Source: Galeruca laticollis (Eukaryota; Arthropoda; Insecta; Coleoptera; Chrysomelidae). Taken from it: a stretch of 64,000 bases of DNA. Positions within the stretch are counted from its first letter, which is position 1, and each line of letters starts with the position of its first letter. The position numbers and the translations under genes are program-made. Positions 1 to 11,069 of the stretch are shown here, piece by piece. Under the pieces are notes generated by a model, which saw only the letters and a list, made by a program, of their open reading frames with translations, searched no databases and was not told the DNA's origin. The DNA lies in the NCBI GenBank assembly GCA_963921935.1, contig OY998180.1, positions 65,878,061-65,942,060 on the forward strand. The letters run 5' to 3'.

Positions 1-432
1 AGAAGAAACACTCGATGGTGATGAGAAACCAACAGTTCGAAATGTAAGGAACGAAGACGATGCACTAAATCATTCTCAATTCATAAATTCCCGAAAATAT
101 TGGTTATTCACCTGAAGCGCTTTTCGCCGACAGAAAGATTTATGGGAAAAATTATTGTTGCAATTGATTTTCCAATGGAAGGGTTTGATATGAGCCATTA
201 CGTGGCTGATAATGTGACACCTTGTAGGTACAACGTCCACGCTATATCAAATCACAGTGGAACCACTTATAATGGTCACTACACAGTATATTGCCGACAT
301 CCCTACACGGGACAGTGGCACGAATTTGACAATTCAAGGGCGCTATTAATATCGTGGAAATTTGTAGTCAGTGAAGAAGCATATGTTCTCTTCTATGAAC
401 AAGATAGAACAACGTCTAACCTATTTTTTTAG
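1..432 (+). pseudogene. USP2/USP21-type ubiquitin C-terminal hydrolase, 3' part, frameshifted
   Basis: This is the C-terminal part of a USP-family cysteine protease, which removes ubiquitin from proteins. The frame contains the core ILVIHLKRFS, then SNHSGTTYNGHYT with the catalytic-box histidine, then WHEFDNS and the terminal AYVLFYE block, in the family order. Upstream, the LDGDEKPT segment and the Cys-rich CKERRRC stretch that belongs to the USP zinc-binding fingers lie in different frames; the switch falls near positions 33-37, so at least one base is missing relative to a working gene. The stop is at 430-432. The upstream part lies outside the window. The absence of introns over about 430 bases plus the frameshift suggest a decayed or retrocopied gene; an assembly error in a real last exon cannot be excluded. 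Confidence 0.75.
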
Positions 433-531
433 CTTTTAAATTGTATATTTTCATTTTGAAACAATGTCTTATTTGGTTTTTATTTATATATACATTGCTG
501 ATCAATTGTTAAATAATTTTATTATAAAATA

Positions 532-960
532 TTATTTATTAATATAATAGTAGTAATAAAAAAAATTGTCGTGACTATCGCGAATAAAGCAACGAATCGC
601 AGTAAAAGAACTTTTATTTGTCTTCCATGTATGCTTAGATTGAGGGTGATAATTGGCGTTATACAAAATGTGAACTTTATATTTATCCGTAAGTGTTTTA
701 AATTCGTCACTAATGAACTGACTACCGTTATCAACTGAAAAGATTTGTGGGACTCCATAAATCATGAAGACCTGATTTTCTAAAAATTTTACATTTCTAG
801 AAGAAGTAGCTTTGGCCATAGAGTAAACAAGACAGAATTTCGTAAACCAATCCGTTACAAATAAAATATAACGATTGCCTTGCTTAGAACGGGGGTATAA
901 ACCAATTAGATCAGCTGATATTCATTGAAAAGGAAAATTAATATTTTTATAAGAGCTCAT
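532..960 (-). pseudogene. Integrase catalytic core remnant (gypsy)
   Basis: The minus strand shows the integrase core of a Ty3/gypsy element: the ISADLIG segment with the first catalytic Asp and the following VTDWFTKF, then IYGVPQIFSVDNGSQF with the second Asp. The region of the third catalytic residue, normally near YHPQ(S/A)NG.ER, reads YHPQSKHTWK and appears to have lost the Glu. A stop codon sits at the start of the first block. Function is lost. The assignment rests on residue spacing and the GVP...DNG.QF signature typical of retroviral-type integrases. Confidence 0.75.
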
Positions 961-999
961 TATACCAGCTTCAGGCAAATTGGAAGCAGAATATACAGT

Positions 1000-1227
1000 C
1001 TACTTAAGAACATAACGATAAAGATATTTTCTTAATTTCGGCCTATAATAAAGTTCAGTAATACGGGCAATAGTTTTAGAAATAGCAAAATGACATCCAG
1101 CCTCGTCATGGTACAACTTCAAAACCTCTATACGTTTTTTTGTAGGGACAACTATTTTCCAATCTGCAATATTACTGGAAATAATACTAGAAGAAAAAAT
1201 ATGTTTATATAGAACACCGTTTTCCAC
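1000..1227 (-). pseudogene. Integrase zinc-binding (H2C2) region remnant
   Basis: This 75-codon minus-strand frame holds YHDEAGCHFAISKTIARI followed by YYRPKLRKYLYRYV, the HHCC-type integrase N-terminal domain (H-x3-H-x20-30-C-x2-C). The first His pair is visible as YHDEAGCHF; the following Cys pair is not in this frame. It lies between the RNase H remnant and the catalytic core of the same element, in the expected order. Confidence 0.65.
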
Positions 1228-1467
1228 CTTGAAGGACGGAAATTTATTAGGATTACTGGCAACTTTGTTAATAATAGAAAGTTACCAATTTTCAGGTTCA
1301 AATTTCGACACTTCTAAATCAGAATTTTCAAGGTTTACACCACGAGATAACACATCGTTGACCAGCATAGCAGAATCTTTCCAATGTTTCATAAAAACTT
1401 TAAACTGTGACAGCATAAGGGCAAGACGAGCAAGCCTACCAGAAGGTTTAGGTAAATTATAAGGGTA

Positions 1468-2460
1468 TTAACGTGAGGAATGATCCGTTTCTAACGTAAA
1501 TATAGTACCTTCAACATAACCTCTAAATTTTTCAATGCCAAAAATAGCTTCGAGTAATTCCTTTTCGATAGTAGATAGTTTTCTCTTCGAAATAGTAAAA
1601 CTACGACTAGCGTAAGCAATTGTATGGTATCTACCATCAACTTCCTGATACAAGATAGCCTCTACACCAGTGTCACTGGTATCAGTTTGGATAACGAATG
1701 GCTTGGTATAATCAGGACTCGAAAGAATAGGTCTGTTTGAGAGCTAATTTTTTATAATAGAAAAAGCATTCTCTGCCGCAGCCATACAAACGATAGATTG
1801 ACCTTTCTTCCTACCTTTAAGAAGATCAGTAATAGGAGAACAAATAGAAGAGAAATATTTTAAAAATCTATGATACCAACCTATTAAACCTATCATCCTT
1901 TTAATTTCTGTAGTATTTTTCAGAATCGGGTAATTCAAAATTGCTGATACCTTCTCAGGATCAGTTCTCAAACCTTCATCATCAACAACGTAACCTAGAT
2001 ATTTTAAGGAAGCCTTACAAAATTAACAATTGTCTAGATTAGTGGTCAAATCAGCTTCTTCCAAGGGGCGATTCAACTTTTCTAAAACTTCAATATGTAA
2101 CCCAAACGTGGGAGTGGCTACTATTATATCAAGATAACAAAAGGAATAACTGAAGGATCCAAAATTCTAACCATTAAACGCGCCATTTTTTAACCCACAA
2201 GGCACCGTCGTATACTCAAAACTACCTAACCCATATACAGAAAAAGCAATTTTGGAATAGAGGATTCCGTTAACGGAACTTGAAGAAAGGCTTTCTTTAA
2301 ATCGATAGGGGTAAGGAACTTTGCATCTCGAAGTTTGTTTAAAATAGTATCAATCTGATGCATAGCATAAGCATCAGTGACAGTGTTGTTTCCTGCTATC
2401 CAAGACTTTCCTATAACCATCAACACCCTTTTTGGAACTAAAAAACAAGGAGAACACCAT
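1468..2460 (-). pseudogene. Reverse transcriptase and RNase H remnant (gypsy)
   Basis: On the minus strand the RT begins near 2460 with a segment ending in LTPIDLKKAFLQVPL, equivalent to the RT block containing the first catalytic Asp. It continues through a mutated YLDD box that reads YLDIIVA, and then the thumb/connection segment with TTEIKRMIGLIGWYHRFL. RNase H follows: the VIQTDTSDTGVEAIL block, then IAYASRSF, then LSTIEKELLEAIFGIEKFR. Several stops and at least two frame changes break the protein. RT motif order and the tether after the RT are those of Ty3/gypsy Pol. Confidence 0.8.
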
Positions 2461-2672
2461 GGATAGTTGGAAGGAAGTATGACTTTAGTCTTAATAATTC
2501 GACAATTTCTTCCTTAAAATAACCTAACATGTTTGGAGACAATGGAAATTGTCTTTGATAGATAGGCTTAACATCAGCAGTTTCAATGTCATGCTGAATA
2601 GGTTCTACCAAGAGCACTTCTAGGAGCTAATTCTTCAAAACGTTTTTGCAATGTATCTAAAGCAGTGTTATC

Positions 2673-2876
2673 TCAGGAGATAGGAACATAAATGAAACCT
2701 AAACTCAGCAGCGAAACACCAGTTGCAGTGAAAACATATAAATATTTATCATATTCAATACGGACATTCAAGGTGTGGAGTGAATGTAGGGCTTGGTTTC
2801 CAATAACAGAAGCACTAACACTGCTATCAACTAAGGCTAAAATATTCTCATTACCTAACAAAATGTTAAGGTACAA
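2673..2876 (-). pseudogene. Retropepsin-like protease remnant (gypsy)
   Basis: The frame NENILALVDSSVSASVIGN is a degenerate aspartic protease active site: VDSS stands where D(T/S)G(A/S) is expected, followed by the hydrophobic SVIG strand. It lies directly upstream (minus-strand sense) of the RT remnant and downstream of gag, as expected for a gypsy pol. The Gly after the catalytic dyad is lost, so the enzyme would probably be inactive. Confidence 0.6.
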
Positions 2877-3149
2877 TCTATTGTCAAAAATTATTTTGAC
2901 AAATGAACGACATGAAATTACTTCAGAGATAGGCTCAGAACGAGTTGGGGAAGAAGAAGAATTAGAAGCTGAATTACTTAAAAAAATTCTTTAACAAAAG
3001 CTAAGTGTTTTTTTTCCATTCAGATAATGAAGTTATGGTTTTTTCACTCTTTTGAAAGTTTTTGATAAAGGAGCTGGCTGGTTTCCGAATTCATTTTGAC
3101 TGGGAGTAGAAGCCATCTGATTGCACACAGTGCGAAACTAGTTTATTGA

Positions 3150-3674
3150 ATTGCATTTAGACCAAATTGACTAAGTAACATTTTTACTGCTACAGCTGAA
3201 ACAAAAGGTGGTTTTCTTAGCAAAATATTGTTTAAAATTATTATCAGGCTAATCGCAATTCCAACAAATGAAAGGAGAATATTTGGTGACGACCGCAACA
3301 CCTCACTTAAAATGTTGTTTGGGAACAAACTTATTTCCTATCATCGAAGTTTTAGAGTAAGAAGCATTTGAAGTTTCGGAATGAGTTGACCTCTTACACC
3401 ATGTTTGAAATTCCTCAATTTTCTTATATAAAGAATATAATTCATCAATAGCAGAAGGTGAATGCACAGCATGTTGGGAAACAAAACAGGGCAACAGATT
3501 TCTACGAATACTAGTAACTCTAATTTTTTCATCATCTAAACCATTGAATAACTCTTTCATTGAAGCTATGAATATGGCAATACTCCCGCCTCCACTTTGG
3601 AATTTGTTATTGATCTGTAATTCTAAGTCGAATTGATAACTACGGGGAAGAAAGTCTGATTTAAGTTTAGTCAC
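3150..3674 (-). pseudogene. Gag remnant with zinc knuckles (gypsy)
   Basis: The minus-strand frame from 3674 resembles the retrotransposon gag capsid: LKSDFLPRSYQFDLELQI, then IAIFIASMKELFNGL and RNLLPCF, matching the pattern FLP.nYQ.dLe..i..r.Q....v..y...m..Lf..L. In another frame, between about 3290 and 3150, two degenerate CCHC zinc-knuckle segments follow (a CWNCD.P segment and a CFSCSSKNVT segment). A frameshift therefore separates capsid from nucleocapsid. Confidence 0.65.
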
Positions 3675-3700
3675 AAGTTAACTTTATTCCTGTTATTCAT

Positions 3701-4890
3701 AAACCAAGATAAGGCAGAATCCTTGAATAAATCACAACTCCTTAAAAATAAACCGTGTTCAAACAGATCATGCGAGACTCTCAGCATCTCCAATGTCCAC
3801 AATTAGCGGACATTCACAATGTCTGTAGTATCGAGAACTCCAAATCCGTTTTCCAAAATTCCGATTCTCCAAAACTCCGAACTTCAAAATTCCGGTCAAA
3901 GAGAAAAATTTGATTTGGCCTTGAAATCCATTTGACTGTCCACTAAACTTCAAATTTATGTATCTAATTAACTTTTTGACTCACAAAATACTACTACCAT
4001 GCCGTTGGATCTTAGGCAGAATGGAGAGATCGATTGGACTCAATAAATTCCCAGTATACAAATCCTTATCAGATTACCGTCAACTATTTTGAAAATTAAA
4101 TCGTTACCAACATGAAAATAGGCCAGTTTCTAAGGTTAATTAGACAATCCAATAAACAATCAATCAGATAGACTAACTGAAAGGTAGGTACTAGTTACAA
4201 ACTATCTTTTTCGGAAACTTTCAAGGTTTTCAAATATTAGGAATATTTAAACCCCATTAATTCAAAATAGGATATATGTACTAATATATGTCATGGGCAG
4301 AATACAATCCGTTGAAAAATACTCCAAAGAAAACAATTTGAAATTAAAAAAAAACCTTAACTGTCCAATAACTCCTATGTTTACCCTATGTCCAAAACGT
4401 TGTAATTTATATAAGGATTTATATTTGTATGTTGTTCAGAGTATGATTGCACTTCTACAGTCTGTAGAATTACGAAATGTCATTCTTCTTACTGCATACA
4501 AATATTAATGCGAATTTTTTAATAATAACTTCTGCGTTTCAATCGTTTTCGGATATTTTTTAATGGATAATAAACTGCGCCTTCAGTTAATTTTAGAACC
4601 GTATCTGTATATTTCCTCGAAACATCATCATTTTGTTCCTTATTCGTTTTGGAAAATCGAATATATCTGACTAATAAGTGACTGAAATACATTCGCTTCA
4701 AGTAAAATATTGATTTATATCTTCTGAAAATGTCGACTTCCCTAGTTTTAATATTTATTAGGCTAATAAAGTATACTAACTTCATTGAGTAATTGTATGA
4801 AATACAAGAATTATATAGTAAGTAAAAGATGGGATTGACCCCCGATCTTTTGGACCCATCTGTCTAACATCGTTCCTACTCAAAACGATG
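3701..4890. other. No gene recognised
   Basis: AT-rich sequence with stops in all frames. Between about 3830 and 3900 there is a short cluster of similar words (variants of aaaattccg and ctccaaaactccg) that looks like degenerate tandem repetition. On the minus strand at about 4826-4890 there is a weak tRNA-like box B, which I did not accept as a gene. Confidence 0.5.
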
Positions 4891-4892
4891 TA

Positions 4893-6023
4893 GAAAGACA
4901 TAAGAACAGAGAATCTGGAGAATATACCACTTCCTAAATGTCAGCATGCCAACAAAGCGGGTCGATTAACTGAGACGGCTCTATATCAGCTGACCGGAGT
5001 CATCCAGAGAACTTTGAACAACAAAGAAATCGCAATGTGCGCATTCCTGGATATATCTGGGGCCTTTGACAACACAACTCATGTGTCTGTCAAAGAAGCA
5101 CTAAAGAGGCGGGGAGTTAATGAAAACATTGTAAAATGGATGTATGAGTTATAGTTGAAGCCACTCGGGGGACACCTCAAGGGGGAGTGATATCTCCCCT
5201 TCTTTGGAGCCTCGAAGTAGATGAGTTGCTCTACAGGATAACGAAGCTTGGCTTCGAATGTATGGGCTATGCTGATGACATAGTTCTAATAGTCAGAGGC
5301 ATGTTCGAGAGCACCTTGTGTGATTTATTACAAAAGGGCCTCAGAATCATTGAGCAATGATGCTTGTCAGTGGGGCCAAACATTAACCCAAACAAGACCA
5401 TAGTAATTTCATTTACCCGGAAAAGAGTACTTCTCGCCATGAAACCCATATCCTTAAACGGGGAAATCATAGAATGGAAATCAGAAGTTAAATATCTAGG
5501 GAGAACCCTAGACAGTAAGCTTATGTGGAATAAGCATGTTGAAATAACTGCTAGTAAAGCAATAAGAGCTTTGATGGCGTGCAGAAATCTAGCTGGTAAG
5601 ATGTAGGGCTGTAACCCAAAAATACTGCGATGGACGTACGCCATCATTGTGAGACCGGCAATTACGTATGGGGCAATAGTTTTACATACAAAAGCAAGTC
5701 AGTACAGCACGAGGAAGACCCTCGACAAAGTTCAAAGGCTTGCCTGTGTGTGCATCACTGGAGCTATGAGAACGTGTCCAACTATGGCACTTGAGATCAT
5801 TACAGATCTCACACCTCAACACCTGGTGAGAGAAAGATCTGCCCAATACGCAGTTCTTAGAATATCTAAGGAAGGTCCAGGCAATCAGAGTATTAAAAAT
5901 CAGGGAGCCTGGTCCTCTCTAACAAAATACATCTCATCAGCAAATCTTCCCAGTGACGGAATGATCAAGGAAGTAAGTTTCGAAAAGAATTTCACTACGA
6001 TGCTAAATACGAGGAGAGACTGA
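4893..6023 (+). pseudogene. LINE reverse transcriptase remnant
   Basis: RT motifs appear in order: a QHANKAGRLTETALYQL segment (fingers), FLDISGAFDN with the first catalytic Asp, RGTPQGGVISPLLW (block 4), GYADDIVLI with the catalytic YADD, NPNKTIVISF and VKYLGRTLDSKLMWNKH (thumb). Breaks include a stop after MYEL (5152-5154) with missing sequence between blocks 3 and 4, an in-frame stop near 5357-5359 and another near 5604-5606. The last part (5649-6023) is the RT C-terminal region up to the RNase H linker. Confidence 0.85.
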
Positions 6024-6054
6024 GAAAGGGAATACACCACCCAAACTCTCAAAA

Positions 6055-6840
6055 AAACACCATTAGATGGTATACGGATGGTTCGAAAACCACCACTGGA
6101 GCAGACGCTGGAGTATTTGGGCCAGGCACTAGATACTCATTATCGGTAGGCTCCTTCCCGAGCGTCTTTCAGGTAGAAATACTTGCGATTGAAAGATGCG
6201 TGGAAATGAACCTAAAAAGAAACTATCAGAAATGTGACATATCGATCCATTCTGATAGTCAAGCAGCTATCAAAGCATTGAGCTCCCATGTCATTGAATC
6301 AAAGTTGGCATGGGAATGCCGAAGAAAACTTGATAAATTAGGCAAGAATAACAGGGTCTCTTTAGTCTGGATTCTTGGCTACTCGGGAATCACAGGAAAT
6401 GAAGAGGCCAATACACTTGCCAGGAAAGGAGCACAAACGCCTTTTATTGGCCCGGAGCCTTTCTGTGGTGTAGGATAATGCTCCTATAAGAAAGAGTTTC
6501 GGAAGAAGGAGGAAACCGAAAGAGAAGCACTCTGGCGGTGCTTTCCCGGGTTGGAACATTCCAAAAAGTTCCTGAGTAACTTTGACACTATTAGATCCTC
6601 ACGGGCTTTCTTACAGAACACTGCCGCCTTAGTAAGCACCTAATGAGAATAGGTCTAGCAGAAAATGACGAGTGTAGATTGTGTGGGAAGGAGGACCTAC
6701 TTCTGGAATGCCTCGCCATTGCAAGCCAACGCAAGAAATGCTTCGGAAAAGAAACTTATAAAAGTGAGGGTATAACCTCGTTGAAGCCGTTCCAAATAAT
6801 AGAGTTCACTAGAACCCTGGAACTGGAAGGCGAGCTGTAG
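6055..6840 (+). pseudogene. LINE RNase H domain and C-terminal CCHC segment remnant
   Basis: The segment opens with WYTDGSKT (first catalytic Asp), followed by FQVEILAIERC (catalytic Glu), ISIHSDSQAAIKAL (second Asp) and GYSGITGNEEANTLAR, the last block where GH.G..GNE.AD is usual. The His-to-Tyr and Asp-to-Asn changes there suggest loss of activity. After a break, a short segment with ECRLCGKEDLLLECL follows, the Cys-rich tail found in RNase H-bearing LINEs. It ends with a stop at 6838-6840. Confidence 0.8.
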
Positions 6841-6925
6841 TAGTAGCGAGAACAGCTCTGGTAGGGGGGGCACAGTAAACCTTAGGTTTCAGTGCAGTGT
6901 AACCCGGTTAAAATCTAATCTAATA

Positions 6926-7295
6926 GTAAATGTTAATATTAATCGGTTCCATGAAAGATGAAGTTTATTTAGATAAATATTGGTTAAAATAATGGGGTTA
7001 TTTTCGTATTTTCATTCACCATCAGGAATAGTACATAATTTTGAGGCACTATGCAAAAAATTAGGTGCCAGCGAGACTTATAAGTCGCCTAAAAAAATTA
7101 TAAACATGAAACCGCGCTTGTCTCCGAAATTCAGGCGTGACGTCATTGCATAAGAAATATCACGATCGGAGACTGCCAACCGCCGCGCCAATCGTTTATG
7201 GTTAGTTGGCTACTAGTTAGTGACAGTGTTTTATCAAGTAATTATACGTGTTTGTAAAATATAACGCTTAGAAAGTATTTAAACTATTCGACATA
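6926..7295. other. Upstream region of the THAP transposase gene
   Basis: No coding potential. It contains a TGACGTCA (CRE-like) palindrome at 7138-7145, about 150 bp before the presumed start codon of the following transposase. The left end of the ISL2EU-like element should lie in this region, but I could not identify its terminal repeat. Confidence 0.4.
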
Positions 7296-8990
7296 ATGGA
7301 CTACCACAGAAAAAAAGCTATAAATATTGTGTGGTTCCAGAATGTAAAAGTTCTACGATTAAAACACCTAACAAAATATTTATTTCTATTCCTAAGGATG
7401 CACAGAGACAAAAGCAGTGGCAGAAAATCACAGAAAGAGTCAAAGTATGTACTAGTAAGTCAACGTACTTTGTTTGTGGAGACCATTTTAATGTAATTAC
7501 TTCTAATCTTATTTTTCATCAACCATAAGTGCCCACTATAAGTTCATTTAAATTTTGTGTGAAGACATTTTTAGGTGAAGACATCAAAGTTATTTTTTAT
7601 ATTTTTTTCACAAAATGGCCCAAAGTATTTGAAATAAAAATCTTGGAGGTAATTGTAATCCCCCTTTGAGTGTTGAATGTTACACTGAGTACTAAAAATC
7701 GAAGTGCATATTTTGCATTAGACCTCCCTGTATATCAATTAACAAAACATTTTTCATGCATTTATATGAAAATTTTTGTTTCAGCTTGAAAATGACATAG
7801 AAATCTTTATGTATTTTAAAACGATGAAGAATGTTCCAGTGAAGTTAAAATCTGATGTTGTTCCATATAAATTCGATTGTCAAAAAAATCGAACCCTGAC
7901 ACATAGTTCAGACCATCGCAGTGCGTATCTTAAAAGACAGCGGCAGGCAGTTATTCCAAGCGTCTAAAAAAGTACAAATTAATATACGGCTTTAGCTGTT
8001 ATCTAAACAAACCCAGTGCAAGAAAAAAAAGTACTTTTCAATGATGTTACCAGAACATAAATTGAATCCTTCTTTTGTGCTAGATATTTCTTCAAGTAGC
8101 AGCACTAAAGTGTCCTCCGCGGTGTTCTCTTCTGGTTCATTTGCAATATCTGATTCTAATGGATGTATCCATATAAGCTTGAATAAAAAAGGAAACGTTC
8201 AAAAGAGTGCTATATTTATCTTAGATCGAAATCCAAAACTCTGTCTTGGAATACCAACAGCATCACTGTTTTTGATTATGACGATAAGTTCTAAATGCCA
8301 AATTAAGAAAATTGATGTTTATGTGACGTTTAAAAAAATTAAACTGAATTTACTTTATTCCGTTGTAGCAAATGACTTGTATGTCACTAACAGCAGTTTG
8401 TGTAATTATTCAGAACTGTTTGCCAAAGATAGCTCAGTTTTTTAAGCGATTATTCAGAGGAAGTACAAAAATGTCTTCCAATACCATTCCGAGCTGGATA
8501 TGAGCAAGTACAATATATTATAGACTGTTTTGAACTTCGGGGGCGATCCAGTATTCCAAAGTCTTATCATGGTCAAAACATGAAAAGGAAAATACAGTAA
8601 AATATTTAGGTGCTTGTATACTAGATGGTTTGATTTTCCTTCTATCAAATGGCTTTGGAGGACGTACTAGTGACAAAATGATTGTAGAAGAATTAGAATT
8701 TTTGGATCTGCTGGAAAATGGTGCTCATGTAATGGCTGATAGAGGGTTCAAACATATAGATGAGCTACTACTAACTAAAAATAATTATTTAGTAAGACCA
8801 CCGTCTATTTCATCCAAAGAAAAAACACCAGATAACAAGTTAAGACTACAAAAAAATTGCTAGTTTCAGAATCCATATTGAGAGTTTTATTTCAAGAATC
8901 CCAGAATTCGGCTTTTTAAAACCACACGCTTGCATTCACCTAAATTTACTAAAATATGTAGATGATATTGTTTTATAGCTTGTGGTGTTA
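7296..8990 (+). pseudogene. THAP-domain DDE transposase (DDE_Tnp_4 type), ISL2EU-like
   Basis: The N-terminal zinc finger is a THAP domain: after MDYHRK a one-base frame change in an A-run leads into CVVPECKSS..KTPNKIFI, then W and VCGDHF, giving the C-x4-C...C-x2-H pattern. A spacer with LENDIEIFMYF and YLKRQRQ follows (7776-7967). A helix-turn-helix-like segment lies near 8325-8445. The catalytic domain has CLPIPFRAGYEQVQYIIDCFEL (first Asp; 8459-8537), LLSNGFGGRTSDK, VMADRGFKHI (Asp) and RIHIERVISRI (Glu; about 8882-8915). Frameshifts and stops separate these pieces. In the ISL2EU family this enzyme would cut and paste the element. Confidence 0.8.
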
Positions 8991-9179
8991 ATGGTCAAAA
9001 GTGTTTAATAAAATTATGGATCAATACTTCACAAAATAAATTTCATTAGATATCGCTTGTTCTCAAAAACAGATAATCTTATTTAGTACTTCATCAAAAA
9101 AACTAATGCCATATTCATATGTTGTAAAAGAAATTATTTTATTTCATTCAAAATCCGGATCAGCTGTAACAAATATCGT

Positions 9180-10160
9180 TTTTTTTTTCAGTAAGGTGCA
9201 TCTGCATCTGAATATGATGGAAACACTTGGTAGTAATATTACCTGCTTCATCAAGATACTTTTTTCGTGTACTTTCCAACATAGTGATTCAATGTCCACT
9301 ACACAATAATCAGCAATAGCATCTGGGCAAGTTCCTATAATTAGGCAATCTGCAGATCAAAAAAATCCAGTGGTTTTTGAAATTTGTTAGAGACGCGTTC
9401 TTCAATAATTTCAATTACTTTTTCTTCTGAATCTAAAGCTCTTTTCATTTGCTTTTATTTGGGAGAATTTTGCCCATAAAATGTGTTCTACATGGACCCC
9501 GTCATAAGTACAACACTTCACAGAATCATATGCCTTTGACGCCGTAATACGACCATATCATTTCATCCCAGATACATTTCATTCACTCTGTTACCTAGTC
9601 TTCTCGTCAATTTTTTTGAGCACACTATCTGTCATGTATGATTGACAGAAAGTTTTAAAACAATTGTAGTTGGTTGTTTGATTGAGGAGTAAGGTCACAA
9701 ATTTATTTTTTACCCATAATAAGGGGCTTCTTTCATAGTTTTCAGTATTGTAGTATCAGCGTACTATTCGTTATTTTTATTTTTTTGCTTCTTCAACATA
9801 TCCTAAAAGACTATCATCGATAACCGCATGATTTTTTTCTTTCCAAAGTCCGTGGTAGTTATAAATTTTTAGAGGTAGTAGCTGATGATAAAGATGACTT
9901 TTTCCAATAACACACTCTCTCTGTAGTGGAGGTTTCCTCGCTCCTACGATGGAGCCACATGTGAAAAGCAAAAACATGCTTACGGCCTCCCTCCTAAGCA
10001 ACACAATCATATAATTTAGTCATTTAGTTAAGTCTATATTTTTCAAACTCTATAACAATACAGCCAACATTGTTACATTTGGAGTTCAGTTTATGCTCGG
10101 GTGTCATTCTTGCTAACAAAATACATTTATCTACTCCTGTTAAATTATATATTAATTATT
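9180..10160 (-). pseudogene. SWIM-like/YqaJ nuclease gene of ISL2EU-like copy 1
   Basis: Minus-strand remains of the partner gene. Near 10010-9920 it reads KHVFAFHMWLHRRSEETSTTERVCYW, the block that follows the second Cys pair of the SWIM-like zinc finger in the copy at 17.2 kb; here the ligand Cys before KH is replaced by Arg. Further on (about 9570-9200) is the YqaJ core: a degenerate R.GR.TASKAYDS block, VHVEHILWAKF, and ADCLIIGTCPDAIADYCVVDI, where the family has P..GASPDGI...VE.K. Many stops and frame changes are present. YqaJ is a lambda-exonuclease/RecB-type nuclease fold. Identity is inferred from position, motif order and the better-preserved copy. Confidence 0.6.
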
Positions 10161-10199
10161 CGACTGCTTTTGAGAAATTAATAGTATATTTAAACAAAC

Positions 10200-10237
10200 A
10201 GCGTGAGTTATAATAACTCACTACTATAACTCACGCT
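10200..10237. repeat. Perfect 13-bp inverted repeat (hairpin)
   Basis: The arm agcgtgagttata (10200-10212) is matched exactly by tataactcacgct (10225-10237), with a 12-base spacer that itself contains aactcac. It lies just outside the recognisable end of the YqaJ remnant and could mark the end of the element, be a separate short hairpin, or be chance; no second copy was seen. Confidence 0.6.
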
Positions 10238-10239
10238 CT

Positions 10240-10936
10240 GTACATTTGTACAAGCTGATTCGCCGAAAGGGTACAGTCCATTATTGTTATTGAGGGGAAA
10301 TAATATCACTTGAATGATTTTTATGTTTTCAAATTAAGTTAACAAATAATATTGGTGTAATATTTGTTTTTAATAGTAGTTATATGATCTGTGATTAATA
10401 CCTAATTATGGTTGAGGAGTACTTTGATGATACCGAAAAGAATACGTCATATACTGCAAATAAAATATACAGTTCTATAACACCTCAACCAGTTAGTACA
10501 TCAACATAATATTTACAACAAATACAAAAATAAACTTACGTAATTCAGTTCACTGTGGTTCAAACTTTACAGTAAATTTTATTATTAACCAAAATGAGTA
10601 ATTACAACTAAAATTTTTATAGCATTGTTATAGGTAACAATTAAGATTTGTGAATAAAGTTCTTTCTCTGTACTTGTATCTTAGTATTTATTGTTACAGT
10701 CGTCGATAAAGTATAGTATTCAACTTGCGGTAATGGTCATAAATCAATTGATGATTTACGGCACTCGCCTTCTGCGTAAGTTATGATCTACATTATCGCT
10801 CGTTAAATAATATACATTATTCATTTCTCGTAGTAGTTGTACGTAAGCTATAACGTAACTTTTTCTACCAGATCTGGAATAAAAGAATACATAAGTATAT
10901 TTATTGAATTATAAACATTTTAATATGACTTAAAAT
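10240..10936. other. No gene recognised
   Basis: AT-rich, stops in all frames. Around 10750-10790 there is a nearly palindromic stretch (cataaatcaattgatgattta). Confidence 0.45.
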
Positions 10937-11069
10937 AGTATATTATGCAATGAGCACAAAATGATGCCCATTTTACACGAGTATGAAATTTGCAGAACTT
11001 GCCTTCGGCTCGTGCTGCAATTCATACGAGTGCAAAATGGCCATTTTGTTGCGAGCTGCATACTATACT
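10937..11069. repeat. Long imperfect hairpin downstream of Crypton copy 1
   Basis: The left arm (10937-10995) and right arm (11015-11069) are imperfect reverse complements over about 55 bases, sharing gccattttgcactcgtatg-like sequence, around a loop containing gccttcggctcg. It lies about 200 bases beyond the 3' end of the minus-strand Crypton gene. The end of the right arm runs into atactttttcta. A comparable hairpin ending in atacttttcta lies at the same place beside the second Crypton (50438-50564), so it may belong to the element. Confidence 0.65.

Larger units (their letters stand above)
530..3700 (-). mobile_element. Ty3/gypsy LTR retrotransposon fragment, decayed
   Basis: Read on the minus strand, this stretch gives gag, protease, reverse transcriptase, RNase H and integrase in the Ty3/gypsy order. 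Each is recognisable but broken by many stops and frameshifts. No LTRs are visible on either side, so the copy is truncated or its LTRs have diverged beyond recognition. It lies between the USP remnant and a non-coding stretch. The individual domains are listed separately. This is the most decayed of the gypsy elements in the window and therefore probably an older insertion (inference). Confidence 0.8.
4893..6925 (+). mobile_element. 5'-truncated non-LTR retrotransposon (LINE, RNase H-bearing)
   Basis: Plus-strand fragment of the second ORF of a LINE of the Jockey/I/R1/LOA grouping: reverse transcriptase, then RNase H, then a CCHC-like segment, then a short 3' region with a G-run, ending near cggttaaaatctaatctaat. 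There is no endonuclease or ORF1, so the copy is 5'-truncated, as is usual for LINE insertions made by target-primed reverse transcription. There is no poly-A tail; the end is a short repeat of the word taatc, as in R1/LOA-like lines. Stops and frame changes make it non-coding. Confidence 0.85.
7020..10240. mobile_element. ISL2EU-like DNA transposon, copy 1 (approximate limits)
   Basis: Two convergent, decayed genes form one unit: a plus-strand THAP-domain DDE transposase (7296-8990) and a minus-strand YqaJ-type nuclease gene (9180-10160). The ISL2EU superfamily is known to encode an IS-like DDE transposase together with a YqaJ exonuclease, and the same convergent arrangement recurs at 14.5-20.7 kb in this window. 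Terminal inverted repeats were not found, so the limits are approximate. Both genes carry many stops and frameshifts. Confidence 0.6.

Noticed and set aside
1229..1462. 77-codon plus-strand frame
   Set aside because: Antisense to the gypsy fragment between integrase and RNase H.
4519..4785. 88-codon minus-strand frame and the 71-codon frame at 4293-4508
   Set aside because: Basic, AT-driven composition, no motif, no neighbouring gene structure.
4826..4890. tRNA-like sequence on minus
   Set aside because: Box B resemblance only (gggtcaatccc); box A poor and no cloverleaf.
5267..5647. 126-codon minus-strand frame across the LINE RT
   Set aside because: Antisense shadow of the RT coding strand; no motif.
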